From positions 85,198,569-85,262,568 of the forward strand of contig NC_067195.1 of NCBI RefSeq assembly GCF_000699445.3: a stretch of 64,000 nucleotides of DNA, read 5' to 3'. Origin of the DNA: Schistosoma haematobium. Lineage: Eukaryota > Platyhelminthes > Trematoda > Strigeidida > Schistosomatidae. Both the position numbers and the translations under genes were made by a program. Positions 43,701 through 54,156 of the stretch are shown here, one piece after another (the stretch's first letter is position 1; every line of letters starts with the position of its first letter). Under the pieces are notes generated by a model, which saw nothing but the letters and a program-made list of their open reading frames with translations, had not been told where the DNA came from and did not search any database.

Positions 43701-44578
43701 GGTAAATATTTTTGATCCAAACTGCAGAATGTCCGAAGTCACTCATAATTAGTGGCATTAGATTTTCATACTACATTGTATAGATAAACTGAATTTCACA
43801 AATCGTTATTATATGATCCTGATTTTGTGTCCTTAGCACAACGATTAGTCACATTTAATTGAAGAGAAAAGAATAAATCATCTGGGAAGCAATCCGTTTC
43901 TATATGTCTGTTTCATATAAGTAGTTTGGTTGAAACAAGAAGTGCGGAAAATTCAAAAAGGGGGATATCTTGATTTAAGTGTTGTATTATAAGTCAATTG
44001 TTTTGGCTTAAGAAGGCTTTTTTCTGTTAGTAACATTGAATTGTCTGCATCCTAGCCTATTGTTTCCTTCACAACTCATTTACCAAGTACACTTTTGCAT
44101 AATCGACTTTGATCCCCAACTGAACTTCTAAAGCTAGAGTCATTACCAGTAAGCTATCAGTGGTAAAATTTAAGTTTTATCACCAGTAAATGCTACTTCT
44201 GAACATTGATTACTTGTTTTTATGGGATAATGCGGAACAGCGAGACATCTTGACCATTAAAATTTCAAGACTAATTTGTATTCTGTTGAGTTTATTAATA
44301 GATTGTAAAATTACATGATTTTATTTTCAACTCAGTTTAAAATAATGAGTGTACATTTCTGAGGAGTCCTCTGCTAAGACAAAACGAAATACGCAATATC
44401 ACTTAACTTGTAATGGTTTTTTAACTAGTCTTCTGTTAGATGAATACATTTTTCACTAACATCTCACTTTATACTGCTTGATTGTCAGATTCCATGCTAA
44501 CTACTCACAAGTAGTTTGATGTTGTATTTGTAACTTGTAACTGCTCTCTCACTACAATCTTGTTTTTATATTTACCAG
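43701..44578. other. Intronic sequence, nothing recognised
   Basis: AT-rich, with a short SINE-like stretch at about 44350-44390 (TTTCTGAGGAGTCCTCTGC) that is too brief to classify. Confidence 0.4.
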
Positions 44579-44790
44579 GGGTTAGATTTAGGCTCATCAT
44601 TACTAGATGAAGTATTCAAATGTTTCCCAATAGAAAAATCTACCACCAGTGACAATATGAATCATAATGCTGATGGTGCTAAAAAGTTAAATGGTGTGAC
44701 TACTACTACTACTGCCATTACTACTAATAATGGGGATATTAAAGGTCGTTCTAATTGTGACGATTTGCTCCAAATGAATGGTTCTACAAG
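44579..44790 (+). CDS. TNK2: ACK/TNK2-like kinase, exon 8: tail
   Basis: Acceptor TTTACCAG, phase 0. It encodes GLDLGSSLLDEVFKCFPIEK then Ser/Asn/Thr-rich sequence with a poly-Thr run (TTTTTAITTNN) and CDDLLQMNGSTR. It ends before GTGAAC, phase 2. The first 20 residues are the most ordered-looking part of the whole tail (LGSSLLDEVF amphipathic segment) and may be a conserved interaction motif. No domain assigned. Confidence 0.75.
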
Positions 44791-45284
44791 GTGAACTTTT
44801 TATTTCGTAATTTAATGTTTGGTTTTTCATGTTTATTTTATCCAAATTTAGGTTAATTTTAGACCATTTATACTATTCAAATTGACATATGCATATATTT
44901 CATCAAGTGTACTAACCATTAAAAATGAACGTGAATTACTGGTTTGCTAAATTGTGTTAAATACTAGGGACTAGTGTGTCATCTTAGTTTTTAGGGCTTC
45001 ATAACAGTGTCTATTCATAACCTTCAAGATACTCATGATGAGTATGATGCAATTTTTTCACAGCATTCAACTTCCATGTACTATGATCCTCATAGGGTTT
45101 TTTCTCTTATGTTATTATCTCCCTAGTGGATTGATAGGCTTTAACAACTAATGGAAAAGATTATATAAATGTGTAAATGTACGATAGATCAACTTGATTG
45201 ATGTGAATAGTATGACCGTGTGTCAATTAACACAAAGAGCTTGTGATCAATATCTGAAGGGGTTTTGTGGATATTATAGTAATT
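44791..45284. other. Intronic sequence, nothing recognised
   Basis: AT-rich intron start, no repeat identified. Confidence 0.4.
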
Positions 45285-45430
45285 TTATTAGTTGAGATCA
45301 TGAGTCAATTTAACTAGACCAACATGGAAAACGTGGAAGTACTGGATGGCCGTTTCGTTCTATTGTGGGACTCCTCAGCAGTGCGCAACCACAATCCCAC
45401 CTCGCGGGATTCGAACCCAGGACCTATCTA
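45285..45430 (-). mobile_element. Sm-alpha-type SINE 3' part, inverted partner
   Basis: Minus copy from its 3' end (GAGATCATGAGTCAATTTAA) to the B box (GATTCGAACCCAGGACCTAT), where it abruptly joins a plus copy at about 45430. Confidence 0.8.
45338..45383 (-). ncRNA. Hammerhead ribozyme motif in SINE, minus strand
   Basis: On minus: stem I GCACTG/CAGTAC, CTGAGGA (45371-45377), stem II GTCCC to AGAAC with two mismatches, GAAA (45352-45355), stem III ACGG/CCAU, AUC cleavage site. Core intact, stem II degraded. Confidence 0.45.
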
Positions 45431-45715
45431 GTGAGAAGCAGTGACCAGTGGAGTTCAACCGGGTCTGTTGTGAGATAGTGACTCACTGAAGACAATGGTG
45501 GATGTGACGCTCAATTTCCCGGATTAGTTGAAGTTGAAGCGTTCGCACGCGAGACTTATAGGTCCTGAGTTCGAGTCTCGTAAGGCGGTATCGTGGATAT
45601 GCACTGCTGTGGAGTCCCACAATAGGACGAAACGACCGTCCAGTGCTTTCAGGTTTTTCATGGTGATCTATCTTCAATTGACCCATGATCTCAACTATCA
45701 AAATTTCTAATCAAC
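45431..45715 (+). mobile_element. Sm-alpha-type SINE, plus strand, with head deletion
   Basis: Starts at TAGTGAGAAGCAGTGACCAG, lacks about 40 bp of the head (the A-box region), keeps the B-box region (GAGTTCGAGTC) and the 3' end. Core reads CTGTGGA, so it is inactive. Confidence 0.8.
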
Positions 45716-46525
45716 AGATGTCAAAAAAGCAGAACCCTATCAGTCAGCGATGAGAGATGTTCGCTTTTTCTAGAAATATAATACACGTTTTTTAAAGATT
45801 ATTGTACAAAAAACAATAAATGTGATTAAATACCATGTAAAATATAAATGACTGTAAGACACATGTTTCTATGTAGGTTCTACACATAAGTTAACAAAAT
45901 CTGAAACTTAAATCTTATCAAGCTTATTTCTTATCATTCATATAACATTCTACACGAAATACCATCGAATCTTTATTACGGTTGTTATAACGGGATAAAT
46001 ATTGAAAATTTTGTAACTTTCAGACTTATTTTTCGGATTATTATTCATATTTTCATTATATAGTGAGTAAATAACTGCATTGTTACATTCTATCCTCTTC
46101 GTATTGTATGGTTTCAGTAGACCTGTCGACTGTTGTTATGCTTTTCACTATTTTCTAATTATTGTTAAGTATTTATATACTATTTACTGCTCCCCCTACC
46201 ACTTATGATATGATTGTATCTAAAGTATGATTTCTTATTTGATGTGTATTCCAAGTACTTTAAGCGTACTATTGTATAAATTTTGTATCATAGTTGGATT
46301 GAATACAGTAGATAAGTAATGTCCTTACTATCTATGTCTTTTGATTGATTACTGAGTTAGAAGGCGCTCAATAACCAATAAGCATTAAAGCCTCTCCTTG
46401 TGGTTTGTCGGTTTACATATAAAGTCGTGATATAAAAGGTCGCTGGACCTACTGGCCATGTAAGTGAATTTTTCAATAATCGGAGTTCAGATTGGGCAAA
46501 TATAACATGTGATACTGACCAGTAT
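45716..46525. other. Intronic sequence, nothing recognised
   Basis: AT-rich, no named element. Confidence 0.4.
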
Positions 46526-46526
46526 T

Positions 46527-46900
46527 TCAAGCCACCATAAATTGACGATCATAAAACATAACAATGGTATTAATAGCATTTCGTGTTCTGTAGACATGAT
46601 AATATTGTGACATTTTAGGTACTTCCCAACAGTTGTATAAATCTAGCATGTAAGCGTAGTCACTATTAGGTTTCTTTCCAACAGATTTGGATTCTGAATA
46701 CATACTGTTCAAATCTTTTAAGTTCAGGGAATTGCTTTGCCTTTGCTAATGTTAAACTAATAATTCGTGTGAGTTCAGCAGTTCAATACTCGTATGTTTT
46801 GTCTTTTGTCGCATTGATGATATAACAGCAACATGTAGAATTTAAATATGATGTTTCTGTTATAATCCATGGTGGAATCAAATTTATTCCTGCATTACTG
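46527..46900 (-). pseudogene. Decayed protein-coding sequence, not recognised
   Basis: On minus an ordinary-looking protein frame runs across the region. It is broken by one in-frame TGA at 46783-46785 and one +1 shift in an A run near 46715. Before the breaks, segments such as INLIPPWIITETSYL and INATKDKTYEY can be read; after them TAELTRIISLTLAKAKQFPE, then KDLNSMYSESKSVGKKP and YAYMLDLYNCWEVPKMSQYY. Composition is balanced, unlike the low-complexity intron ORFs. It could be a processed pseudogene or a fragment of an unfamiliar element. I assign no family. Confidence 0.4.
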
Positions 46901-47155
46901 ATTGAAAACGGTTCTCACAATTTGACTGATTTTTGATTCAAAACCTCCTTTCACCAAAATGTTATGATGCTCATCTTGATAACATTGTTTGAGGATTCAC
47001 CTCACTGGCAGGAATAGAAACCATTGGTTATCATCAACTCATTGACTTAACATTGCCATACTCGTTGATAAAAGTGAAGATTTTTGGGTTCAATTTTATG
47101 TTACGTTATGAGCTTGCTCACATTCTATTTTTCCATTTTTTAAAATATATTCTAG

Positions 47156-47772
47156 ATCGAATTCAACTGATTATTTAAACAAAGAATCCCCACTAACCAA
47201 CAGTACCATATTTAATCAAACATCAGATTTGATTGAACGTGGTAAACATTCATCAAAATCAAATGGATTTCGTATTCCTTCTTTAATAAACAAAATTAAT
47301 CGTTTGGAAATATCGATGCCATCTACTACTAATACTACTAGTACTACAGCCGCCACTACTATTACTACTGACAATTATATAAGTAAAAATAATGATAATA
47401 ATTATGGACAAGTCAATGATGAATTAAATGATTCAACTTACACTGATAATACAATCATTAATGATAATCCTGTTGCTGTTGTTGTTGATGATAATGATGA
47501 TGATGGTGGTGACAATGATAATCGTCATCATCATCATCATCTTGAAAAGATGAAAATGGATAATAATGTTAGTAATAATAATAAAACAGAATCAAAATTT
47601 TCATGGAAACGTAGTTCATTTAGTAGTTTAACACATCGTAGTTCATCAATATCAAAAGCATTAAATAAAACTAATATTATTAATGGATTTAATCAATTAG
47701 ATAATGAAAATAATAATGATAATAAACGATTAACAATTAGTAGACCAATTTTATTAAGTCGACCAAATTCAG
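47156..47772 (+). CDS. TNK2: ACK/TNK2-like kinase, exon 9: long Asn/Ser/Asp/His-rich tail
   Basis: Acceptor ATTCTAG, phase 2 (A completes Arg). 617 nt, ending before GTAAGT, phase 1. It begins SNSTDYLNKESPLTNSTIFN, passes a basic patch (SNGFRIPSLINKINRLEI), a Thr-rich run, an Asn/Asp-rich acidic region, a five-His run followed by LEKMKMDNN, and a Ser/basic segment (SKFSWKRSSFSSLTHRSSSI) and ends SRPILLSRPNS. The repeats are encoded by imperfect trinucleotide runs. It lacks the Pro-rich and UBA-type sequence expected in vertebrate ACK tails. The frame runs 90 nt past the donor. Confidence 0.8.
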
Positions 47773-47984
47773 GTAAGTTTGGATATATATTTTTTTCTTT
47801 TCTAGTTTTATTAACTTTTAATAGAACAAGATTAGTAATGTATAAACTATTAAGTTTCTAGTCTTTTACCATTTCCTACAAACGGAAACCATAAGGTGTA
47901 AATGATATCTTGGACTAATTGTTCTTGTATTGTGAAATGATCAAATGAGTCATTGATTGATGTAGTTTTGCATCCTTGTTGAAT

Positions 47985-48400
47985 AAAGTGGTTGGAATAT
48001 GTGTTACGTATGCTCAACCGCCTCTTACCTCGATTTCAAATGTTAGACGGGATATATATGAGTTGGAAGAAAGCTAGAGATGATCAAACAAAACCATACT
48101 GTGCGTTCATGAAATTAGTGGCTGAGGTTCTATATGTCACTTGGCTCAAAATCATTCACAGTTGCACAAATGCATTCTTATCTATCTTGATCTAGATCTT
48201 GATTTCTAGTACCTCTCCAAACATATCTTATTGAACCACATCTTCAATAGAGTCAGTCTTGATCATGATCATCGTTACAACACTATATCACATTCGTCAT
48301 TACATTTTATTCATTTCATTTCATTATGCTAATGTGTTGTAAAAACGTGGGCTATCGTACATTTGTGCTGGGTCTCTTTGTTGGTTATAATTGACGGTTT
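47985..48400 (+). mobile_element. Decayed RTE LINE 3' fragment
   Basis: GTGTTACGTATGCTCAACCG, GAGTTGGAAGAAAGCTAGAG and the 3' UTR-like end (GTGCTAATGTGTTGTAA region near 48330) match the RTE copies. The 67-aa ORF here is debris. Confidence 0.65.
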
Positions 48401-48574
48401 TTAAAAGCGATGCCTATTATAGGAATATACATGACATTGAGGTTCTAGAAGCTCTTGAATAATACACTAGCCTTGTTGACAAATTCCATAATTATCAAAT
48501 CAGAATGAAAGAGGTCTAATCAGTCGTTTTCTGAATGTTTTTAATTGGTTAGAATTCAAATAATTCCATCTGCT

Positions 48575-49005
48575 ATATGAAAGTTAGGGGCGGCCAGACC
48601 AAAACGTGGCATCAATGCTTGAAGTCACCAACTTCTGGTCTGAGCCATGTTGGTAGATGCAGATTACTTGGTTAGGGTCCACGTGACTATCGTAACCAAT
48701 GGTTGGAGACTCTTGGTGACATGGTTAAGAATACATCACAATGGTGTGGGTGTATACACTTTCTGTCTTCCTTCAAGCTATGAGACTAAAATCGCTTCAT
48801 ACCTTTCATTCTACCAAGTAATTCTTCCTTGCTATACTATATCCTTATATGCAATCTCTCTTTTATATATTACCACTATTTAACTAACTACTTCTACGAA
48901 TTTGGTGTTCATGTTGTTGTGCTAATGAGGTGTGGCAACTTGGACCGATGCATATATGTGCTTAGTCCTACACTGTAGCTGACTGACTGACTGACTAATC
49001 TGCTA
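48575..49005 (+). mobile_element. RTE LINE 3' end
   Basis: Starts inside ORF2 (GTTAGGGGCGGCCAGACCAA = VRGGQTK), with LTSGLSHVGRCRLLG-type codons, then the 3' UTR (GAGGTGTGGCAACTTGGACC, GCATATATGTGC) and a TGACTGACTGACTGACT end. The 78-aa frame at 48647-48883 is not the ORF2 frame. Confidence 0.8.
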
Positions 49006-49235
49006 CATGAATGAAGAATATTCTTTTCAGTAAACTCTCAAGTTATACACTTATATATCCACACTAATGATCCGAAAAGTTCTCAGGTTTTTTAAGGAAA
49101 GTAAGTTGGTTAAAGTTATACTATATAAATTAAAGATAATCATCTTAACTATTGAATGACCTAATTTGACTAATGTATTCAAAACCTTTCTTAGTCAGAT
49201 ATTGTCATCTCTATTATTTTCATTCAGAAGTCGTT

Positions 49236-49293
<58 letters not shown>

Positions 49294-50240
49294 CGGTTTA
49301 ACATCACGATTAATCTCTCAATTCCATGATTCATCTACTTAACACTCACCTCGACCTTATTATTTTCTACTGATTTCATATGAATGTTTACACGCTAAAC
49401 ATTTGATCTAATTTGTAGTTGCATTACTATTTCTCTCAACCTATCTGATTCCATATTCATTCTGATCATGAATCTTAAAATTTCATTTAATGTATAAACT
49501 GATTCAAGTTAACATTACATATGAGTCATCCTAGTTAGTCAGTCAGTTAGCTACAACGTAGGACCAGGCACATATATGCATCGGTCCAAGTTGCCACACC
49601 TCATTAGCACAACAACATGAACACCAAATTCATAGAAGTAGTTAGTTCAATGGTGGTAATATATAAAAGAGAGATTGCATATAAGGATATAGTATAGGAA
49701 AAAAGAATTAGTTCGTACAAAAGAAAGATATGAAGCGATTTTAATCTCTTAGTTTAAGGGAAAACAGACAGTGTATACACCTACTCCATTGTGATCGATT
49801 TTGAGCCTTCTCACTCAGAATCTCCAAACACTGGTTACGATAGTCACGTGGACCCTAACCAAGTAATCTGCATCTACCAAAATGGCTCAGACCAGAAGTT
49901 GGTGACTTCAAGCATTGATGCCACGTTTTGGTCTGGCCGCCCCTAACTTTCTTCCAACCATCTCCAACACCGGTTAGCACTGCACGTCGGTGTAGTCGGT
50001 GTCCAAGCATACGTAACATGTGGCCCATCCATCTCAACCGATAAAGATTTACAACCTCATCAACTGATTTACCATCATTCAAACATTATTTCATTTTATA
50101 ATTCTAAATTCAGATACTTTAACTTTAAACAATGCACTTTGCCCTTAATCTACCCATTTGGATATATAATTTTAGAACCTGAAGAGAATTTATTTAAAAT
50201 AAGAGAATATTCTTCATTCATATAATCTGGATGTTTTAAA
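49006..50240. mobile_element. PLE-type inverted 3' ends around an RTE insertion
   Basis: The left end (GAATGAAGAATATTCTTTTC at about 49011) and right end (AGAATATTCTTCATTCATAT at about 50203) are inverted PLE 3' termini, with a (TTA)n run at about 49236-49292 on the left. It looks like an older, broken counterpart of the 40-kb palindrome. An antisense RTE (49535-50090) lies between. Confidence 0.65.
49535..50090 (-). mobile_element. RTE LINE 3' end, minus strand
   Basis: Begins on + with TAGTCAGTCAGTTAGCTACA and GCACATATATGCATCGGTCC (complement of the 3' terminus). The ORF2 frame on minus at 49855-50082 reads VNLYRLRWMGHMLRMLGHRL and VGDGWKKVRGGQTKTWHQCL. It is opposite to the related copy at 48575-49005. 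Confidence 0.85.
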
Positions 50241-50592
50241 CAAATCTATCTGAAATTTTTAATCTTGTACTTTTACTAACTACTTTTTGAATTTCAATAT
50301 CGGTTCATTTTTTTTGTCTGGTAATTAGTTCTAAAAGCAATACATATAATTAGTTAATAGTTTCATGTATATCATAGACATTAACCATTACTACTACTAC
50401 TACTGCTGATTAATGAACATTATCGATCAAATTAGATGATTATATCCGGTTACTTATACTACTTGCCAATTATGCATGTTATTTCGAACAATCATTATCG
50501 ATACGATCATTTTTCTTTTGTCTCGTTATTACGTATAGTTTTTTTTGAATTTGTAACTGTCTACAAATTGGCCTCCCTTCCCTTTACACATT

Positions 50593-50653
<61 letters not shown>

Positions 50654-50819
50654 GTACATATCATTCTATGCATCATTACTTTCTCTTTTTCGTTATTCCC
50701 ATATCACCACCCAGTTAAAATAACAGAAACAATAATAATAAACAAATATCAAAGCATGATTTTGGAGTAGATAAAGAGAAATTTTATTCATTATTTCGAA
50801 AATGTAATAAGAAGACGAT
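50241..50819. repeat. Intron with long (TA)n
   Basis: A TA run of about 60 bp at 50595-50652. The 95-aa ORF across it reads a Tyr-Ile repeat and is an artefact of the microsatellite. Confidence 0.85.
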
Positions 50820-50945
50820 GATTATCAGCACCATGAAAAATCTGGAAGCACTGGATGGCCATCTCGTTCTAGTATGCGACTCAGCATTGCACATCTACGA
50901 CCCCACCTCGCAAGGTTTGAACCCATGACGTAATGGTTTCGCGAA
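50820..50945 (-). mobile_element. Sm-alpha-type SINE 3' part, inverted partner
   Basis: Complement of the 3' and hammerhead part (AAATCTGGAAGCACTGGATG, CTAGTATGCGACTCAGCATT) with a deletion in the core; inactive. It abuts a plus copy at about 50947. Confidence 0.7.
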
Positions 50946-50946
50946 C

Positions 50947-51095
50947 CTAGCGAGGCTAGATGCGCACTGCTGAGGAGTCCCATACTAGGGTGAAACGGTT
51001 GTCCAGTGCTTCCACGTTTTTCATGGTGGTCTAGCTTCAATTGACTCAGGAATTCAACTATTAAATTACTATAATATCCACAAAACCTCTCTCTG
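50947..51095 (+). mobile_element. Sm-alpha-type SINE, 5'-truncated
   Basis: Starts at about GAGGCTAGATGCGCACTGC and runs through the hammerhead to the 3' end (TTAAATTACTATAATATCC, CCTCTCTCTGATTAAAT). Confidence 0.75.
50964..51009 (+). ncRNA. Hammerhead ribozyme motif in SINE (stem I perfect)
   Basis: Stem I GCACTG (50964-50969) pairs exactly with CAGTGC (51004-51009). CTGAGGA 50970-50976. Stem II GTCCC to AGGGT, with two wobble pairs. GAAA 50992-50995. Stem III ACGG/UUGU, loopless. GUC cleavage site 51001-51003. All invariant core bases are present; the G10.1 to U11.1 wobble may slow it. Confidence 0.55.
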
Positions 51096-51189
51096 ATTAA
51101 ATTCCGTTCCAGCCATATTTTCTTATTTTAGTTATGCTACTTATAAGTAGTGCAAAATATCAATCTAAAATAAACGTTGAGTTGTGTGC

Positions 51190-51715
51190 TAGGAAACTGT
51201 CAGTTGAGATGGCCGGGACACGTGTTACGTATGCCCAACCACTGACTGCCTCGACGTGCGATGTTTTGTGGTTCAGGAGTAGGTTGGAAGAAAGCTAGGG
51301 ACGGAAAGACCAAAACATGGAACAAATCCATGAAGTCACTGACAAGTGGACTGAGTCATGCTGGTAGGTGTAGACTACCTGATTGGGATCTGCGAGACGA
51401 TATAAACCGATGGTTAGAGACCTTGAATAATATGGCTCAAAATGGTTTGCAATGGCGCAGGTGCATCCATTCTTTGTGTTCTTCCAAATTCTAATCTTTT
51501 GAGTTCTTCATGTCCCTCTCTTTTTTCTCTTTCCAAATTTATTTCACTGTATTATACTTCTTGAATAACATCTTCAAACCCTATTGTTTCCGATTACTGC
51601 CTATACTTTTGCTACCTCTAGCACTACGGGATTCGAATCGACAAATGCATCTCTGTGCTAATATGGTATAGCAACTCGTACGTACGTATGAAGTTCTACG
51701 TTGTTACTGACTGTG
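51190..51715 (+). mobile_element. RTE LINE 3' end (pair with 57710-58215)
   Basis: ORF2 C-terminus in an open frame from 51261 (GVGWKKARDGKTKTWNKSMK to HSLCSSKF), then the 3' UTR and GTACGTACGTATGAAG, ending TTGTTACTGACTG. The 77-residue frame is identical to the one on minus at 57934-58167. Confidence 0.9.
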
Positions 51716-52049
51716 TATTAGGAAATTTACAAATATTATCCGAGAAATGGAAGTCATATTATGGTAGAAGTAATACATTTGTGTGTTGTTATTATTGGTA
51801 TTATTAGTTTTAGTATTTAACAGACAAAATATTCCGTTAAATATAAGTGTATTAAGATTGCATCATGAAGTGATGACATTATTCTAAAAATATATAACAG
51901 TAGTAATAGTTTCATTTAATACTATGTGTTTAATGTAGTAAAAAATTTATGGTCTGAAATGTTTCGAGAAATATCTCCTTCTGTATATATGTACCTCAGA
52001 ATGTAGTCATTTAAAAATGACAAAGAAAGTCGGCTGGTTTTATATTCTC
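51716..52049. other. Intronic sequence, nothing recognised
   Basis: AT-rich gap without a named element. Confidence 0.4.
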
Positions 52050-52390
52050 TGAGTTAGACAGTTTGATTGTTGAAACCATGATCCGATCTTAGTTAAATCA
52101 CCATTGAAAACCTAGAAACATTGGACAGCCGTTTCTTTCTAGTATGGGACTCTTTGGCAGTGCACATCTACGTTTTTCATGCGTGACCCTAACCCATGGA
52201 AGACAATGGAAAATGGTTTTGCGATGTTATGGATCGATTGGAGTTAGACATTAACATCGTTGGATGTTTGCTCAGTGGTCTAGGGGTTGCGCATCTGAGA
52301 GCGTGGCCTAATATCCTGGATTCGAATCCTGCATGGGTGTCGTGGGTGCGCACCTCTGTGGAGTCTCATACTGGTGGTTTGACATTTATC
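52050..52390. mobile_element. Inverted pair of decayed Sm-alpha-type SINEs
   Basis: Minus 3' part at about 52065-52185 (CACCATTGAAAACCTAGAAA, TATGGGACTCTTTGGCAGTG) followed by a plus copy at about 52190-52390 (GGAGTTAGACATTAACATCG, head AGTGGTCTAGGGGTTGCGC, B box GGATTCGAATCC). The hammerhead of the latter (CTGTGGA) is inactive and truncated. Confidence 0.7.
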
Positions 52391-52969
52391 TGTTCATAAT
52401 TGCAATGGAATCCAATGATCCCCACGATCCTATACTCACAATTATTATAGTAAGACTTCCAACTCTTGCACAAATGCTTAATTATTTCTTTCTGATAACT
52501 TTCTTTGTGATTGTCTTAATAAGTTTCGTTTTGTTGACTTAAAACCACTTACTTGATTGTTCTTTCTCATATTGATTAATACATTGGATCTTTGCCGATA
52601 TATTTATTGAACTGTCAGTTAATATGAGTGCTTTGCTTCTATAAATTCTCATGTATTCTCAAAATTTTTTTGCATTTCGTCAATCGAATTTGTGTTTGTA
52701 ATAATAGTAGTAGTCTACGTGTACTAATATCACCGATAACAAATTATGTTGTTTTATTGCTTGAGAATTTCCAAATACATACGATTCAGATCAACAGATT
52801 TATTGACTTGGATTTACTTTGCTTAATTCATTAAGGAAATGGTCAATCTACCATATGGTCAAAAGTTAACTGAATAAGACTTGTAAAGACAATTAGTCAC
52901 AAAGATATTTATCAGAAAGAATTGTCTTAACACTTTTGCAATAATTGAATATTTTACTTCTACTTGAAG
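52391..52969. other. Intronic sequence, nothing recognised
   Basis: AT-rich; two short forward ORFs without homologous features. Confidence 0.4.
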
Positions 52970-54010
52970 TATACTTCAGGTTTGTACTGATGATGTCGTC
53001 CAGAAGAATCATGAATGCTCCACAACCAAACCATCCAGTTCAGAGAACAAAACTCCATCAACAAGAATAATTAATCACCATATATTCAACTATAACGTTT
53101 TTAGCTTGTCTTTATCTTGTAACCTTTTTGTCACATTAATAGATGTGTACTATTAAATATGATATCTTAAAGTCTTCATTATTGCTCTTTGCGAACATAG
53201 ACTTTCCATTTCTCTAAGCTGTTTTACATCTGTTTGTGACTATTAAACATCTGAGAAGACTGAGGGGGCGGGTAGCCAGCGAGCTTAGTTGTTTGCATAG
53301 TTGTTTTTTTTCATTTACCACTTTTGACCTCACCCTCTCTTCTACTTTGGTCAGCTGGATAATAATCTTATCAGTCTTCACCATGAAGTTTTCGTTGTGT
53401 ACCTTGACAATGTCATCAGCATATAATTCAATAGGAATTGCCTCACGATTGACTAACTGCTTGTTCCAGTGGCCCTAGAATTTGGTTAGTTTTTGTTCAT
53501 AGGTTTCTATCTGTTGTTTGTTTGTCTGTCTTGACTTTCCATCTGTGACTTTTGAGGTGTTTATCCTTTTCGTGATTGATCGTTATATTTGGTCAATCCT
53601 ATGCCTATTGGTTGATGCATGCTTCTAAGAATTCTCTAGCTTTCTTTGTATATCTTTTGTTCAATATCTTGATGTTTTCCCAATCGAAATCATGTCCATA
53701 GTTGTTCACATACAGTGATATGAGACAAGCTATGTCGTGACGTTTAACCCGCCAGCTGATGTTCACGGAACGAATAGTCGCTTTGTTCTAAATAATGCTT
53801 TTCGCAACTTCTGCAACTAACTTTGTAGATGATATTTAGTTTGTCTCCGTTTGCCATCGTGTCCTTTGCTCTGCATAATATTGATTGTAATATTTTTCTA
53901 GGTTTGTGTGCTACATCTATTGTTAGCGGTCTTAATGATCTGTTTATCACAAACACATTAACCTTCATACTGAAAATGTAACCGATATAGAAAATACCTG
54001 GCAAACATTA
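52970..54010 (-). mobile_element. PLE fragment with GIY-YIG-type endonuclease region, minus strand
   Basis: On minus from 54004: FVINRSLRPLTIDVAHKPRK, KLNIIYKVSCRSCEKHYLEQ, SFREHQLAG. IYKVSCRSCEKHY followed by a Glu-Gln-Ser stretch corresponds to the start of the PLE GIY-YIG domain (usually Y-V-G-Q-T; here Y-L-E-Q-S, so changed). Downstream the frame is lost, but IELYADDIVKVHNENFMVKT-like codons can be read at about 53380-53440. At 52983-53062 lies the fold-back unit shared with 30850 and 38399. It ends 150 bp before the next exon. Confidence 0.65.
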
Positions 54011-54156
54011 CAGTATCAAACTTGACATCAAAGATAGTATTTTGATCTATATCTATTAATTAATATGTTCAGTGCAATATATCTATAATTCATGGCTTTT
54101 TAAAAAAAGTTATGTTGTTGAATAAAACACTTTATTTTATTCATTCCATTATTAAG

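Noticed and set aside
50436..50723. 95-aa ORF with a Tyr-Ile repeat
   Set aside because: It is the translation of a (TA)n microsatellite.
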